Positions 17,386 through 27,005 are shown, numbered from the stretch's first letter. The stretch is DNA of 64,000 nt from Pseudarthrobacter sp. NS4 (GCF_024758005.1 NZ_CP103288.1:1364001-1428000); one strand, 5' to 3'. Program-made: numbers and translations. The notes: generated from the sequence alone by a model not told the origin.

Positions 17386-18066
17386 TTACGGTGCAGCAGG
17401 GCCTGATGGTGAAACTGTGACGGAGGGGTTGCTGTCCAGGGACTTCACGACGGCGTCCGCCAGGGTCCCGAATTCGTCCAGCTGGGCCTCGCCGGACAGG
17501 ACAACGGTGGTCCCGCGGTAGTCGAGCACCAGCGATTTCCCGCCCTTGCCCGTGTCCCGGAGCTCCCATTCCTGGCCCCCGGCATTCCGGGAACCCGTGA
17601 CAGGCGCGTTGCGCGTCTGTTGCAGCAGCCACGTGGGGTTGGCCTTGCTGGTCTGGACCAGGGCAATAAACGAATCCTTGGGCGTCAGGAAACCGACTTC
17701 CCATGTAGGCACTCCATTGCCCGTCCCCGCCTCCCACCGTGCGTAGTTGGGCCGGAAGGAGCCGCCGGTATCAGGCGCTGCCGGTGTGAATCCCGCCACA
17801 TCGGCGGCGTTCCGCGAGGCTGCCGCTACGTCGATGTCCGGGCGGTAGCCGTCGCTCTTGGGCAACGGATTCATGAGGATGATCGGCAGGAACGCCGCGA
17901 TGCTCACCACCAGGGCGATGATCATGCCGATCACCGACGCGTTGGCTCGTTTGGCTGCAGCCGCCGGAATGACAGGCTTAACCGGGGCCTCTCCGCCCGT
18001 TCCGCTGGAACCCTGACTGCCTGCGGATCCGGCCGGTTCGGGGCTGGGACTGGTCTTTTCCTGCAT
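17386..18066 (-). CDS. DUF4245 domain membrane-anchored protein
   Basis: Protein of unknown function, 226 residues from the ATG at 18066 (preceded by GAGGGG). A proline/serine/glycine-rich cytoplasmic N-terminus of about 50 residues leads to one transmembrane helix (ANASVIGMIIALVVSIAAFLPIILM) and an extracellular domain with the DUF4245 pattern (FRPNYARWEAG..., PTWEVGFLTP, FIALVQTSKA, GQEWELRD, SLVLDYRGTTVVLSGEA). Upstream in-frame starts exist (GTG 18075, ATG 18093). The neighbouring position to glpX and fumC is conserved in actinobacteria including mycobacteria, but the link to central metabolism is unexplained. Confidence 0.82.
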   Translation of the reverse strand: MQEKTSPSPEPAGSAGSQGSSGTGGEAPVKPVIPAAAAKRANASVIGMIIALVVSIAAFLPIILMNPLPKSDGYRPDIDVAAASRNAADVAGFTPAAPDTGGSFRPNYARWEAGTGNGVPTWEVGFLTPKDSFIALVQTSKANPTWLLQQTRNAPVTGSRNAGGQEWELRDTGKGGKSLVLDYRGTTVVLSGEAQLDEFGTLADAVVKSLDSNPSVTVSPSGPAAP

Positions 18067-18191
18067 GTCATTCACCCCTCTATAGTCGCCCATGCCGGCC
18101 CGCAACTTCTATTCGGCCGCCTCCCGCACCCCTCCGCTTGTCCCCGCACATTGCGCGCCTGCGTCATCCGCCGTCCCACGGGCGGCACCAC

Positions 18192-18197
18192 GACTAT
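18192..18197 (+). promoter_or_regulatory. -10 box of glpX
   Basis: TATGAT at 18192-18197 sits about 75 nt before the glpX start, leaving a leader that ends in GAAGAAGAGG. Confidence 0.45.
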
Positions 18198-18275
18198 GAT
18201 CGATAGCAGAGGAATCACCGCGCTGCTGAACCGGCGTGGCGGGTTCAATGATCGCCACTCGAAGAAGAGGTTAAC

Positions 18276-19313
18276 GTGTCACAAGCGTCCATGACCCAGA
18301 AGTACTCCACGATCTCATCGTCCCTGGCAGTGGGCAACGACGAGCCGGACCGCAACCTTGCCCTTGAGCTTGTCCGCGTCACCGAGGCAGCGGCAATTGC
18401 CGGCGGGCACTGGGTGGGTTTCGGCGATAAGAACACGGCGGACGGCGCAGCCGTTGACGCCATGCGCTCCTTCCTTCAGACTGTCCACTTCAACGGCGTT
18501 GTGGTCATCGGCGAAGGCGAAAAAGACGAAGCCCCCATGCTGTTCAACGGCGAACGCGTCGGTGACGGTACGGGCCCCGAATGCGATGTTGCGGTCGACC
18601 CCATCGACGGAACCCGGCTGACGGCGCTGGGCATCAACAACGCCCTGGCCGTTTTGGCCGTGGCCGAACGCGGTTCCATGTTCGACCCGTCAGCGGTGTT
18701 CTACATGGAGAAGCTCGTCACCGGCCCCGAAGCCGCGGATATGGTGGACCTCCGCCTGCCGGTAAAGCAGAACCTGCATCTCATTGCCAAGGCCAAGGGC
18801 GTGAAGGTCAACCAGCTCAACGTCATGATCCTGGACCGCGACCGCCACCGCCCGCTGGTGGAGGAAATCCGTGAGGCCGGAGCCCGCACCAAGTTCATCA
18901 TGGACGGGGACGTCGCCGGCGCCATCGCTGCCGCCCGGTCCGGCACCGGCGTCGATGCCCTCATGGGTATCGGCGGAACCCCCGAGGGCATCGTGGCGGC
19001 CTGTGCCATCAAGTCCCTCGGCGGTGTCATCCAGGGCCGGCTCTGGCCCACCAGCGACGAGGAAAAGCAGAAGGCAATCGACGCCGGCCACGACCTGGAA
19101 CGCGTCCTGTCCACCAACGACCTCGTATCCAGCGACAACTGCTACTTCGCGGCCACGGGCATCACCGATGGTGACCTTTTGAAGGGCGTCCGCTACTCCA
19201 AGGACAAGGTCCTGACCCAGTCCATCGTCATGCGTTCCAAGTCCGGAACCATCCGCTTCGTGGATGGCGAGCACCAGGCCAGCAAGTGGGAAGGTTACGC
19301 CCGCAAGAGCTGA
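18276..19313 (+). CDS. glpX: Class II fructose-1,6-bisphosphatase
   Basis: Hydrolyses fructose 1,6-bisphosphate to fructose 6-phosphate, the key step of gluconeogenesis in actinobacteria, which usually lack class I enzyme. The 345-residue protein has the metal-binding signatures GEGEKDEAPMLFNGE (around residue 76) and DVAVDPIDGTRLTALG (around 106), DGDVAGAI and LMGIGGTPEGIVAACA (around 227). The GTG at 18276 follows a GAAGAAGAGG ribosome-binding site. It diverges from DUF4245 and ends at a small hairpin terminator. Confidence 0.96.
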   Translation: MSQASMTQKYSTISSSLAVGNDEPDRNLALELVRVTEAAAIAGGHWVGFGDKNTADGAAVDAMRSFLQTVHFNGVVVIGEGEKDEAPMLFNGERVGDGTGPECDVAVDPIDGTRLTALGINNALAVLAVAERGSMFDPSAVFYMEKLVTGPEAADMVDLRLPVKQNLHLIAKAKGVKVNQLNVMILDRDRHRPLVEEIREAGARTKFIMDGDVAGAIAAARSGTGVDALMGIGGTPEGIVAACAIKSLGGVIQGRLWPTSDEEKQKAIDAGHDLERVLSTNDLVSSDNCYFAATGITDGDLLKGVRYSKDKVLTQSIVMRSKSGTIRFVDGEHQASKWEGYARKS

Positions 19314-19337
19314 TCCCCAGCCACGCCGCCAGACGTC

Positions 19338-19364
19338 GCCCCGGACCGCCCAGCGCTCCGGGGC
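19338..19364 (+). terminator. Terminator after glpX
   Basis: GCCCCGGA (19338-19345) pairs with TCCGGGGC (19357-19364), followed by TTCGG. 8-bp GC stem, 11-nt loop. Confidence 0.6.
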
Positions 19365-19398
19365 TTCGGCGTTAATGCGTTGGTATAGGGTTTAAGCC

Positions 19399-20442
19399 AT
19401 GATTCCAGCTGTTGTGCCCTGTACTGACCGCGCCCTTTGGGACGAACACGTCGACCGGTTCCAGGGGCACCCGCAACAGCTCTGGGGCTGGGGCGAGACC
19501 AAGGCCATGCACGGCTGGTCCGTTGACCGGGTGCTTTTGAACGAAGGCGACACCACCATCGGCTGCGCACAGCTGCTGATCCGGCGGCTTCCCTTCCCGT
19601 TCCGCGCGCTGGTCTACATCCCCAGGGGTCCGATGTGTGCGGTTGAGGACACTCCCGCCGTCCTCAGCAGCCTTGCCGACCATGCTGCCACCCGCCATCG
19701 CGGTGTCGTCCTCAGCATTGAACCGGACTGGGACCAGGACTCGCCCTACGCGGCCGCGGTGTCGGGCGCGGGTTTCCGGGAGTCCGCCAATACCGTGCTG
19801 ATCCCGCGCACGCTCATCCTGGACCTCACCAGGTCCGATGACGAGCTGATGGCGGAGATGTCCAAGTCCACCCGCGCCAATATCCGCAAAGCGATGCGCA
19901 GCGATGTGGAATTCCGGAAGGTCAAGAACGACTCCGAGCTTGAGCAGGTACTCGCCATTTACCATGAGACGGCGGAACGTGCCGGTTTCGGTATCCACGA
20001 GGACCAGTATTACCGGGACATTTTCCGGAACATGGGAGACGGTTCCCCCATCATCGGGGCATTCGACGGCGAGCAGATGCTCGCGTTCGTCTGGCTGGCC
20101 CGTAGCGGCTCCACCGCGTTCGAACTTTACGGCGGCGTCTCCGCCGAGGGGCAGAAGCAGCGCGTCAACTATGGCGTCAAATGGGCGGCGCTGCAGGCCA
20201 TGCGCGAGGACGGCTGCTCCAGGTACGACTTCAACGGGCTGCTCAATGACGGTATCTCGGACTTTAAGAAGCAGTTCGCCAAGCATGAAAACATGCTCCT
20301 GGGCACGTGGGAAAAGCCGCTGTCCCCGTTCTACCCCGCGTATGCCAAGGCAATGCCGCTGGCGCGGAAGAGCCTCCAGACGGCGCGGCGGCTCGTGAAG
20401 ACTGCGTCCGGGCGCGCCCGGACAGTCCTTCGGCGCGGCTAG
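19399..20442 (+). CDS. FemABX-type peptidoglycan bridge aminoacyltransferase
   Basis: Uses aminoacyl-tRNA to add amino acids to the stem-peptide lysine of lipid II, building the interpeptide bridge. The 347-residue protein shows the FemABX double-GNAT layout: HPQQLWGWGETKAMHGW near the N-terminus, LVYIPRGPM, SKSTRANIRKAMRSDVEF (around residues 155-172), ELYGGVSAEGQKQRVNYGVKWAALQAM and a final DFNGLLNDGISDFKKQF. No long coiled coil is inserted, resembling FemX. The added residue cannot be read from sequence. The ATG at 19399 has TAGGGT 7 nt upstream (leaderless). The gene end overlaps the convergent manA end. Confidence 0.87.
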   Translation: MIPAVVPCTDRALWDEHVDRFQGHPQQLWGWGETKAMHGWSVDRVLLNEGDTTIGCAQLLIRRLPFPFRALVYIPRGPMCAVEDTPAVLSSLADHAATRHRGVVLSIEPDWDQDSPYAAAVSGAGFRESANTVLIPRTLILDLTRSDDELMAEMSKSTRANIRKAMRSDVEFRKVKNDSELEQVLAIYHETAERAGFGIHEDQYYRDIFRNMGDGSPIIGAFDGEQMLAFVWLARSGSTAFELYGGVSAEGQKQRVNYGVKWAALQAMREDGCSRYDFNGLLNDGISDFKKQFAKHENMLLGTWEKPLSPFYPAYAKAMPLARKSLQTARRLVKTASGRARTVLRRG

Positions 20443-21686
20443 AGGCCGGTAGTCACCGCAAACGCCAGTGCCGGCTCCGTGCTGCCGGCGACAGGGTGGA
20501 CGTTGACGGGAGCCTCGGCGGCAGCAAGGAACGCACTGCTGCCCCGGGAAAGCTGCAGGTCGCCCTTGGGTGAATCGAGGTAGACCTCGCCGGCCACCAC
20601 AATGACCACGGCGGCACCGGACTGCGCAAGCGGGACAGGACCGTCATTCGGCCCGATCTCGATGCGCTGCAGCTGGAACTCCTCGAACGGCGGCCGGTAC
20701 AGCTCCTGGCCCAGCATGGTCTTTTCGCCGGCAAGCATGGGGACAGCCACGGGGTGGAAGTCGACGGTGCGGAGAAGTTCGGGGACATCCACGAATTTGG
20801 GGGTCAGTCCGCCGCGCAGGACGTTGTCCGAGGACGCCATCACCTCCACCCCCAGTCCGTGCAGGTAAGCATGGACGTTTCCCGCAGGCATGTAAACGGC
20901 CTGGCCCGGCTGCAGTGAGATCCGGTTCAGGAGCATGGAGATCAACACGCCGGGATCGCCCGGGTACTTCTCGTTGAGGCTGATCACCGTTCCCAGCTCC
21001 GCTTCGTACGGTGCAAGGGACCCTCGGGAAAGGAGCGCCTCCACGACCTGGGCGGTGGCCTCTGCCACGGCCTCTCCACCAGTTATGAGGCGTTCGAAGG
21101 CCTTCCGCAGGCCGGCTCCTTCATCGCCGTCCTCCAGGGCCTCCAGCAGGGCAGGAACCAGGGCAGGCACCCGCCCCTCCACGGAGTCAAAGGCCGAGGC
21201 CACGTACAGCAGGATTTGCCGGGTTTCCGTTGCCGGCCGGAACCCGCACAGGGCTTCAAAGGGCGTCAGCGCGAAGATCATTTCCGGCTTGTGGTTGTCA
21301 TCCCGGTAGTTCCGGTGGGGCGCATTCGCCGCGACGCCTTCGGCGTTTTCCCGCTCAAATCCAGCCCGCGCCTGTTCCAGGCTCGGATGGACCTGGAGGG
21401 ACAGCGGCTGGGCAGCAGCCAAGATTTTTGCCAGGAACGGAAGCCTTGGGCCAAAGCAGGCCACGGATTCGGCTCCGAGGAAGTGCTCCGGATCGCTGGC
21501 GATCAGGGCATCGAGGGGCGTGTCAGTGCCGTTTTCGGGAACGTGGGCCACGGACGGCGAATCAGCGTGCGCGCCAATCCACAGCTCGGCCTCGGGCCTG
21601 CCGGATTCGGGCCGTCCAAGGAGTGATGCGATAGCCGTCGTTGAACCCCAGGCGTAATCCCGGAGGACGTTCTCAATCTCGTACAA
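20439..21686 (-). CDS. manA: Mannose-6-phosphate isomerase, class I
   Basis: Zinc enzyme interconverting fructose 6-phosphate and mannose 6-phosphate, feeding GDP-mannose for glycan and protein mannosylation (a PMT is at 41923-43656). The 415-residue protein has the class I pattern: NVLRDYAWGSTTAIASLLG at the start, zinc ligands in LSLQVHPSLEQA and DDNHKPEMIFAL, AVYMPAGNVHAYLHGLGVEVMASSDNVLRGGLTPK and a cupin-like tail. The start appears to be TTG at 21686; no strong ribosome-binding site is seen. In mycobacteria manA is in the same block as whiB2 and sahH. Confidence 0.93.
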   Translation of the reverse strand: MYEIENVLRDYAWGSTTAIASLLGRPESGRPEAELWIGAHADSPSVAHVPENGTDTPLDALIASDPEHFLGAESVACFGPRLPFLAKILAAAQPLSLQVHPSLEQARAGFERENAEGVAANAPHRNYRDDNHKPEMIFALTPFEALCGFRPATETRQILLYVASAFDSVEGRVPALVPALLEALEDGDEGAGLRKAFERLITGGEAVAEATAQVVEALLSRGSLAPYEAELGTVISLNEKYPGDPGVLISMLLNRISLQPGQAVYMPAGNVHAYLHGLGVEVMASSDNVLRGGLTPKFVDVPELLRTVDFHPVAVPMLAGEKTMLGQELYRPPFEEFQLQRIEIGPNDGPVPLAQSGAAVVIVVAGEVYLDSPKGDLQLSRGSSAFLAAAEAPVNVHPVAGSTEPALAFAVTTGL

Positions 21687-21722
21687 GGCCGGTTCCGTTT
21701 CTTTGCTGTGGTTGCGTAGGGG

Positions 21723-23369
21723 CTAGAGCGGTGCGCAGAGGCCGTTGGTAGCCACCAGTTCGCGGATAGCCTGCTCGTTACCCTCGCGCTTGAGCTGGTT
21801 CAACATGGCTTCCGTGATCGGCTCGCCGTCCGGCGTTGTGGTCACAGGGGTAAAGTCCGACGGCGTGGATTGCCGGGGCAGGCTTCCTGCCCCCGCCAGG
21901 GAGGTAATGGGGGAATGGACGCCGGACGCCTGGATGTGCCCGCCGCCGGCAGCGGGTACGGCGATGGCGTCGTCAGCAATTCCGGCTGACTGTGCGGATG
22001 ACGCCGAGGCCAGCAACTGGTCCACGCGCTCGTGGATCTGGTCGAAGTCCGGGACCGTGGAGAAGGAAGCATCGAAGTCCGGAGGGCCAATGGTCAGCCG
22101 CTTGACGTCCTGGCCTTTGGCCTTCACGGCGAGGTCAACGAAACTTCCAAGCTGCGAGGAGGAGATATTGGAGTCCACCACTTTGGTTCCCGCGTTGGCT
22201 ATGTCCTCGAACTTGGACAGCAGCGTGCCAGGGTCCAGCTGCTTGAGCATGGCCTGCTGCACGCACTGCTGGCGCTGGATGCGTGCGTAGTCGTCCACGA
22301 ACTCCCGGGACCGGCCATACCAAAGCGCCCGATCACCGTCGAGTGTCTGTTCGCCGGCGGGTATCCACCCGAGGGGCATGCCGTGGGTTTGGGTGTAATC
22401 GTCAAAGTAGCCGCTCATGGGCACCCAGCCGCCGGCCTTGATTTTGATGCCGCCCATGGCATCTATGAGCCTGGCAAAGCCCTCCATGTCCACCAGGACG
22501 TAAGCCTGGACAGTGAGGCCGAGTGTGCCCGAGACAGCCTCCAGCGTAGCCTGCGCGCCCGGATCGGCGACGCCCGGGTAAAGGTCGGCGTACTCGTTGG
22601 TGACCTCGGTATTGATCGCGTTGATCAGGCACTCGTCGCCACAGTTGTAACCGTCCGGGTAGATGGCCCGCATGGGCGAGTCCTCGCTGAACTGGGCGTT
22701 CTGGAGGTTCCGGGGGACCGAGATGATGGCGGTGCTGCCGGTTTCTGCGTCAACGCTGAGGACGGAGAGGCTGTCCGGACGTCTGCCGGTACGGTCGTCA
22801 CCGGCATCCCCGCCCATCATCAGGAAGTTGTAGCGGCCGTCCACAGGATCGATGGCAGGACCTGAGGAGAAGATGCTGCCGATTGCATTGCGCCCGACGT
22901 TCAGCAGGTAAGCGAGGTAGCCGAGCGATCCGCTGCCCAGGACCAAAGCCAGGACCAGGGAGATTACGACGGCGGGGCGCGCTGACGGTGCCAGCAGTAC
23001 CGGGCGGATGAGCCGCAACGTATTGACGAACAGCATCGCCCAGCCTGCGGCCAGTGCGACGAGCAGGATGACGATGGCCAGCGACGCAAACGGGTTGGTA
23101 ATGATGTTGATGAGCAGTGTCCGGTTGAGCAGCAGCAGGAGCACTGCCAGGACAACGACTGCCCAGACGCACAGCGTGACCCGCAGTGCTGCACGCCCCA
23201 GCCTCCTGTCGCCCGCTACCAGCTGTGCACTGCCGGGGACCAGCAAAGTCAGCAGCACCAGCACAAAGCCCCTTTTGGTGCGCACCGGGGAGGAAGCACT
23301 GACGGGGTACCGGACGGGATCGGTCAGTGCCGTATCGGATGCGGAGCGGGGTACTTTGCTGCTGGTCAT
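21723..23369 (-). CDS. LytR-CpsA-Psr (LCP) family cell-wall ligase
   Basis: Transfers undecaprenyl-linked glycopolymers such as teichoic acid-like or arabinan-type chains onto peptidoglycan at the outer membrane face. The 548-residue protein has four predicted N-terminal helices (about residues 32-150), then an extracellular LCP domain: DDRTGRRPDSLSVLSVDAETGSTAIISVPRNLQ, INAINTEV, VLVDMEGFARLIDAMGGI and YGRSREFVDDYARIQRQQCV, keeping the conserved Arg/Asp set. A proline/serine-rich tail follows. The ATG at 23369 is 10 nt after the purE stop, so it may be read as purK-purE-lcp. Confidence 0.9.
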   Translation of the reverse strand: MTSSKVPRSASDTALTDPVRYPVSASSPVRTKRGFVLVLLTLLVPGSAQLVAGDRRLGRAALRVTLCVWAVVVLAVLLLLLNRTLLINIITNPFASLAIVILLVALAAGWAMLFVNTLRLIRPVLLAPSARPAVVISLVLALVLGSGSLGYLAYLLNVGRNAIGSIFSSGPAIDPVDGRYNFLMMGGDAGDDRTGRRPDSLSVLSVDAETGSTAIISVPRNLQNAQFSEDSPMRAIYPDGYNCGDECLINAINTEVTNEYADLYPGVADPGAQATLEAVSGTLGLTVQAYVLVDMEGFARLIDAMGGIKIKAGGWVPMSGYFDDYTQTHGMPLGWIPAGEQTLDGDRALWYGRSREFVDDYARIQRQQCVQQAMLKQLDPGTLLSKFEDIANAGTKVVDSNISSSQLGSFVDLAVKAKGQDVKRLTIGPPDFDASFSTVPDFDQIHERVDQLLASASSAQSAGIADDAIAVPAAGGGHIQASGVHSPITSLAGAGSLPRQSTPSDFTPVTTTPDGEPITEAMLNQLKREGNEQAIRELVATNGLCAPL

Positions 23370-23379
23370 GCCGCCGGTC

Positions 23380-23961
23380 CTAACGGCTGCCCCGGAGGGT
23401 GTTGCCTTCAGCGAAGACCTCGGCGACTTTTTGCCGGAGTGTTGCTCCCTTGCGGCTTGCTACGGCATTGAGGTCTGACGCGAACTCGAGGAGGTCTGCA
23501 CGCAGTGAGGATGCAAGCTCATCGGTCCCGGCGGCCAGCATGCGGACCGCCAGTAGTCCGGCGTTGCGGGCCCCGGCGATGGACACGGTGGCAACGGGGA
23601 CGCCGGCCGGCATCTGGACGATCGAGAGCAGGGAGTCCATGCCGTCAAGGGTCTTCAGCGGGACGGGCACCCCAATCACCGGCAGGGGAGTGACGCTGGC
23701 CAGCATGCCCGGCAGGTGGGCTGCGCCGCCGGCTCCGGCGATGATTACCCGCAGTCCGCGCTCGTGGGCCGTTTGCCCGTAACGGATCATCTCGGTGGGC
23801 ATCCGGTGGGCGGACACCACGTCGGCTTCGAACGCAATCCCGAATTCGGCCAAGGCCTCCGCTGCGGCCTCCATGACCGGCCAGTCGGAATCGGAGCCCA
23901 TGACGAGGCCCACCAGCGGGCTGGCCGCCGAACCGGCGGCAGGGGTTGCTGGGGCGCTCAT
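23380..23961 (-). CDS. purE: 5-(carboxyamino)imidazole ribonucleotide mutase
   Basis: Class I PurE converts N5-CAIR to CAIR in purine synthesis, working with PurK. The 193-residue protein shows [20 protein letters not shown] (about 17-36) with the family serine/aspartate pair, VVSAHRMP (about 57) with the catalytic histidine, [16 protein letters not shown] and [23 protein letters not shown]. The ATG overlaps the purK stop as ATGA (23961-23958), implying translational coupling. Confidence 0.96.
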   Translation of the reverse strand: MSAPATPAAGSAASPLVGLVMGSDSDWPVMEAAAEALAEFGIAFEADVVSAHRMPTEMIRYGQTAHERGLRVIIAGAGGAAHLPGMLASVTPLPVIGVPVPLKTLDGMDSLLSIVQMPAGVPVATVSIAGARNAGLLAVRMLAAGTDELASSLRADLLEFASDLNAVASRKGATLRQKVAEVFAEGNTLRGSR

Positions 23962-25154
23962 GAGTTCTCCTCGAAAGTTTGTGCCGATTCTTCCGCCGGT
24001 ACCCGGCCGTCGCGGATGATGCTTGCCACCATGGTGGCACGGCGCCGGACCGAATCCACGTCCGCCGTGGACGTGGCCGCCAAATTCACGTGGCCGATCT
24101 TCCGGCCCGGCCGCACCGACTTGCCGTAACAGTGCACCTTGGCTGCCGGTTCGCTGGCAAGCGCCAGCGGGAATGCTGAATACAGGTCCTGGTTGTCGCC
24201 GCCAAGGAAATTCTTCATGACGGTGACGGGAGCCAGGGCATCGGTAGCTCCCAGCGGGAGGTTAAGCACCGCACGCAGGTGCTGCTCGAACTGGCTGGTC
24301 ACTGCACCGTCCTGGGTCCAGTGACCGGTGTTGTGCGGGCGCATGGCCAGCTCATTGATCAGGAACCCGGGCCCCATTCCGGGAGTTTCGAAGAGTTCCA
24401 CGGCCAGGACGCCGGTGACTCCCAATTCGCCCGCTATCCGCAGGGCGGCGTCCTCGGCGGCGGCGGCAACCTCCACGGGGATCTCCAGGGCAGGAGCGAT
24501 CACTTCGTCGCATACGCCGTCCACCTGGATGGTGTGTACTACCGGCCACGCGCGCGCCTCACCGTCGGGTGTCCTTGCCACCAGGGCCGAAAGCTCACGG
24601 GTGAAGTCGACTTTTGCCTCGGCCAGGAGGGGGCTCATGGCCGCAAACCACTCCTCGGTGCCGGCTGCTTCTTCGGCTGACCCGACGATCCGCACGCCTT
24701 TGCCGTCGTATCCGCCGCGTGGCATCTTAAGGACTACCGGCCATCCGATATCGTCACCGAACCTCACCAGGGCCGCGACGTCGTCCACCGAGGCCCAGGC
24801 GGGGTTGGGAAGTTCGAGCCGGTCGATTGCGGCACGCATCACAAGCTTGTCCTGCGCATTTACCAGCGCGTCAGGCCCGGGCTGGACGTTGACGCCGGCC
24901 GCCTGCAGGGCCCGGAGATGGTCCGTGGGCACGTGCTCGTGATCGAAAGTCATCACGTCCAGGCCGTTGGAGAAGTCAAGCAGTGTCTGCAGATCCTTGT
25001 AGTCGCCTACCGGCGAAGTTGATACCGCCGAGACTGCTGAAACATCGTCGCCCTCGGCAAGGACGCGGAGTTCGAAGCCGAGGGCAGTTGCGGCTGGGGC
25101 CATCATGCGGGCAAGTTGGCCGCCGCCAACTACACCTATTACTGGAAAAGTCAC
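23958..25154 (-). CDS. purK: 5-(carboxyamino)imidazole ribonucleotide synthase
   Basis: ATP-grasp enzyme making N5-CAIR from AIR, bicarbonate and ATP. The 398-residue protein begins with [17 protein letters not shown], has FDHEHVP (the PurK glutamate region), ATP-grasp elements [18 protein letters not shown] and [36 protein letters not shown], and ends in the Pur[10 protein letters not shown] motif. The GTG at 25154 has TAGGCT 7 nt upstream on the minus strand (leaderless). First gene of purK-purE. Confidence 0.95.
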   Translation of the reverse strand: MTFPVIGVVGGGQLARMMAPAATALGFELRVLAEGDDVSAVSAVSTSPVGDYKDLQTLLDFSNGLDVMTFDHEHVPTDHLRALQAAGVNVQPGPDALVNAQDKLVMRAAIDRLELPNPAWASVDDVAALVRFGDDIGWPVVLKMPRGGYDGKGVRIVGSAEEAAGTEEWFAAMSPLLAEAKVDFTRELSALVARTPDGEARAWPVVHTIQVDGVCDEVIAPALEIPVEVAAAAEDAALRIAGELGVTGVLAVELFETPGMGPGFLINELAMRPHNTGHWTQDGAVTSQFEQHLRAVLNLPLGATDALAPVTVMKNFLGGDNQDLYSAFPLALASEPAAKVHCYGKSVRPGRKIGHVNLAATSTADVDSVRRRATMVASIIRDGRVPAEESAQTFEENS

Positions 25155-25327
25155 ATGGGCCAGCCTACCGAAGACCGCCCCGTAAACCGCCTTCCGGCCG
25201 CGCCGGGCGCTGAGATTTTAGGTAAACATGTTCTGCGGGGAAGGTCCCCGACAGGCTGGCCCGGAACTTTGGGGGCTAAAATAGGCCTCTGGCCGTGTGG
25301 CCCATCATTCAACGGCCATGGAGGGTC

Positions 25328-25885
25328 ATGTTTAGTTCACTTGCAGATCGCATCCGGGGGCTGGCCTCGCTTTTTTGGCGCGAAGTGGCCAAATTCGGGG
25401 CTGTCGGCGGTGTTGCGTTCGTCATTGACTCTGCGGTGTTCATTTGGCTTTTCACCGGGCCGATGCACGGCAGCGAGGTCTGGGCAAAGGCTCTTGCCAC
25501 CGTTGTGGCGAGTATCTTCTCCTGGGTGGCCAACCGCTACTGGACCTTCAGGCACCGCAAGCAGGCCAATGTGATGCGCGAGGCTGTGCTCTTTGCCTTG
25601 ATGAACCTCGTTGGGCTCCTCATCGCCTCCGGCTGCGTTTGGTTCGCGAAGTACGTGCTGGACCTCAACGACAAGCCGTCACTCTTCATCGCGGGAAGTG
25701 TAGTGGGACTGGTTCTGGGAACCATCTTCCGGTTCTTTGCCTACCGCTTCTGGGTCTTTAACGAGGAGCTGGACCAGGAACCGGAGTTCTCCCACGACCA
25801 CGAACTCATCGAACTCCACCACCACAAGGAACACGCGGCTGCCGTGGAGCGCGAGCCCTCTGCGGAAGGGCCGGCCAAGCCATAG
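25328..25885 (+). CDS. GtrA family membrane protein
   Basis: Small four-helix GtrA/DPMS3-like protein, 185 residues, often a flippase or partner for polyprenyl-linked sugars. Family landmarks are EVAKFGAVGGVAFVIDSAVFIWLF (helix 1), VASIFSWVANRYWTFRHR (helix 2 with the conserved NRxWTF) and VLGTIFRFFAYRFWVFNEE at the end of helix 4, followed by a His/Glu-rich C-terminal tail. The ATG at 25328 has GGAGG upstream; an in-frame GTG at 25295 has a TAGGCC box 7 nt before it, so a longer leaderless form is possible. Gene order purE-purK/GtrA is common in actinobacteria. Confidence 0.87.
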   Translation: MFSSLADRIRGLASLFWREVAKFGAVGGVAFVIDSAVFIWLFTGPMHGSEVWAKALATVVASIFSWVANRYWTFRHRKQANVMREAVLFALMNLVGLLIASGCVWFAKYVLDLNDKPSLFIAGSVVGLVLGTIFRFFAYRFWVFNEELDQEPEFSHDHELIELHHHKEHAAAVEREPSAEGPAKP

Positions 25886-25915
25886 CGCCTTAGGTCAGGC
25901 CCAGGCGGGGGCACC

Positions 25916-26614
25916 TTAGTTGCCGTGGATTCGCTCAGCGGCAAGCAACTTGTCCGTCAGCTCCACATCAGGATGGGTCAGGACCACGGAGCCGCCCTGC
26001 TTCCATGCTCCAAGGGCGTTCGCCAAAGCCGGCTCCAGGCCATCGCCTGCAGGTATGTGCAGCCGCACGCCCTCGTCGTGGGAAACGGCGAAACTGTCGA
26101 GCAGTTCCCGGTGGAGGTGCCCGCGGCCGGTCCCGTCCACGAGGGCGCACGCTGCAGGATCGGCGTCTGCATGCGGCATGAAGACGTCACCGTGGGCGCG
26201 CACCTCCGCTGCGTAATCGATACAGCCCTTCGCAAGCTCCCCTGGCCAGCGCATGGCGAGGGCGGGCAGCGCGACGGCAATAACGGCGTCGTACTTTCCA
26301 TCAACGGAATCAGGGTCTGCCGTGACCAGGAAGTCAGCTGTGTTTCCCTCCAGCACGGTTTCCAGGCCGAGCTGCCAGGCAGCCAGGGCCCACACCATTG
26401 CCTTCCAGTGGGCCGGCAACTCCAGCCGAAGCCGCATTCCCGGGGCGGCGTCCACTTCGTCCTGCAGCAGGTTGCTGGTCTTGGCGACCCAGTTGTCCAG
26501 GACCCGGCCGGAGAGTTCCACGCGCTCCGTGTCCGGGCCATACCAGGTGAGGCGGGGCGACGTGGAGCTTCCTGAGCGAAGGCTGGCCATCAGATCTTGG
26601 GCGGGAGTAGTCAT
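25916..26614 (-). CDS. TIGR03089 family protein (AMP-ligase-like fragment)
   Basis: Actinobacterial family resembling the N-terminal part of acyl-adenylate ligases, without the catalytic domain; function unknown. From the ATG at 26614 it has 232 residues, with AQDLMASLRSGSSTSPRLTWYGPDTERVELSGRVLDNWVAKTSNLL at the start, typical of the family, and VLTHPDVELTDKLLAAERI at the end. The upstream frame to 26701 is not used: CAGGAT lies 6 nt before 26614, suggesting leaderless expression. The same family sits in the matching whiB2-purE block of mycobacteria. Confidence 0.82.
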   Translation of the reverse strand: MTTPAQDLMASLRSGSSTSPRLTWYGPDTERVELSGRVLDNWVAKTSNLLQDEVDAAPGMRLRLELPAHWKAMVWALAAWQLGLETVLEGNTADFLVTADPDSVDGKYDAVIAVALPALAMRWPGELAKGCIDYAAEVRAHGDVFMPHADADPAACALVDGTGRGHLHRELLDSFAVSHDEGVRLHIPAGDGLEPALANALGAWKQGGSVVLTHPDVELTDKLLAAERIHGN

Positions 26615-26701
26615 GGACCCATCCTGCCACCGCCGCCACACAGGGTCACCGGTTGCTTGCACGCCGCTGGAAATTCCTGTCACCGGAGTGACATTTATCA
26701 C

Positions 26702-27005
26702 ATAGGATGCTAAGCGTGCTTGCTATTAATCCGAAATCCGGGTATTTTCGCGCCAGCACGGCAATTTTGAGGGTGTTTTGGCCGCCGGCGCCGGTTCTGC
26801 CGGCCGTATTCCTGCCGGCCCGGGAAAATTCCCGGGCGTGGCGTACGCAATTTTGCGGAACCCTAGTGATTATTATCCCGGCTGCGGCTTGACTCGCCCA
26901 AGTTACACACGTGTAATTAGGTATCTAAAGCGACTGCGTAAATACCGGCACACAACCGAGTGTCCATGTATCCAGGCAGAAGGCTGCAACATCAGGAGGG
27001 TCGCC
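26702..27005 (+). promoter_or_regulatory. Long regulatory region upstream of whiB
   Basis: No gene is supported here (the in-frame extension of WhiB to 26778 has no conserved content). Two dyads stand out: CCCGGGAA (26819-26826), AA, TTCCCGGG (26829-26836), and TTACAC (26903-26908), AC, GTGTAA (26911-26916). A promoter TTGACT (26889-26894), 17 nt, TGTAAT (26912-26917) places the second dyad across the spacer and -10 box, an ideal repressor position. The RNA would start near 26924 with an 80-nt leader ending in AGGAGG. Confidence 0.6.

Noticed and set aside
19372..20286. Long open frame on the minus strand across the FemABX gene
   Set aside because: It is the antisense shadow of a gene with clear FemABX motifs and has no protein-like features.
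26778..27005. In-frame N-terminal extension of WhiB
   Set aside because: It would run through the promoter and both palindromes; GTG 27006 has a strong AGGAGG.
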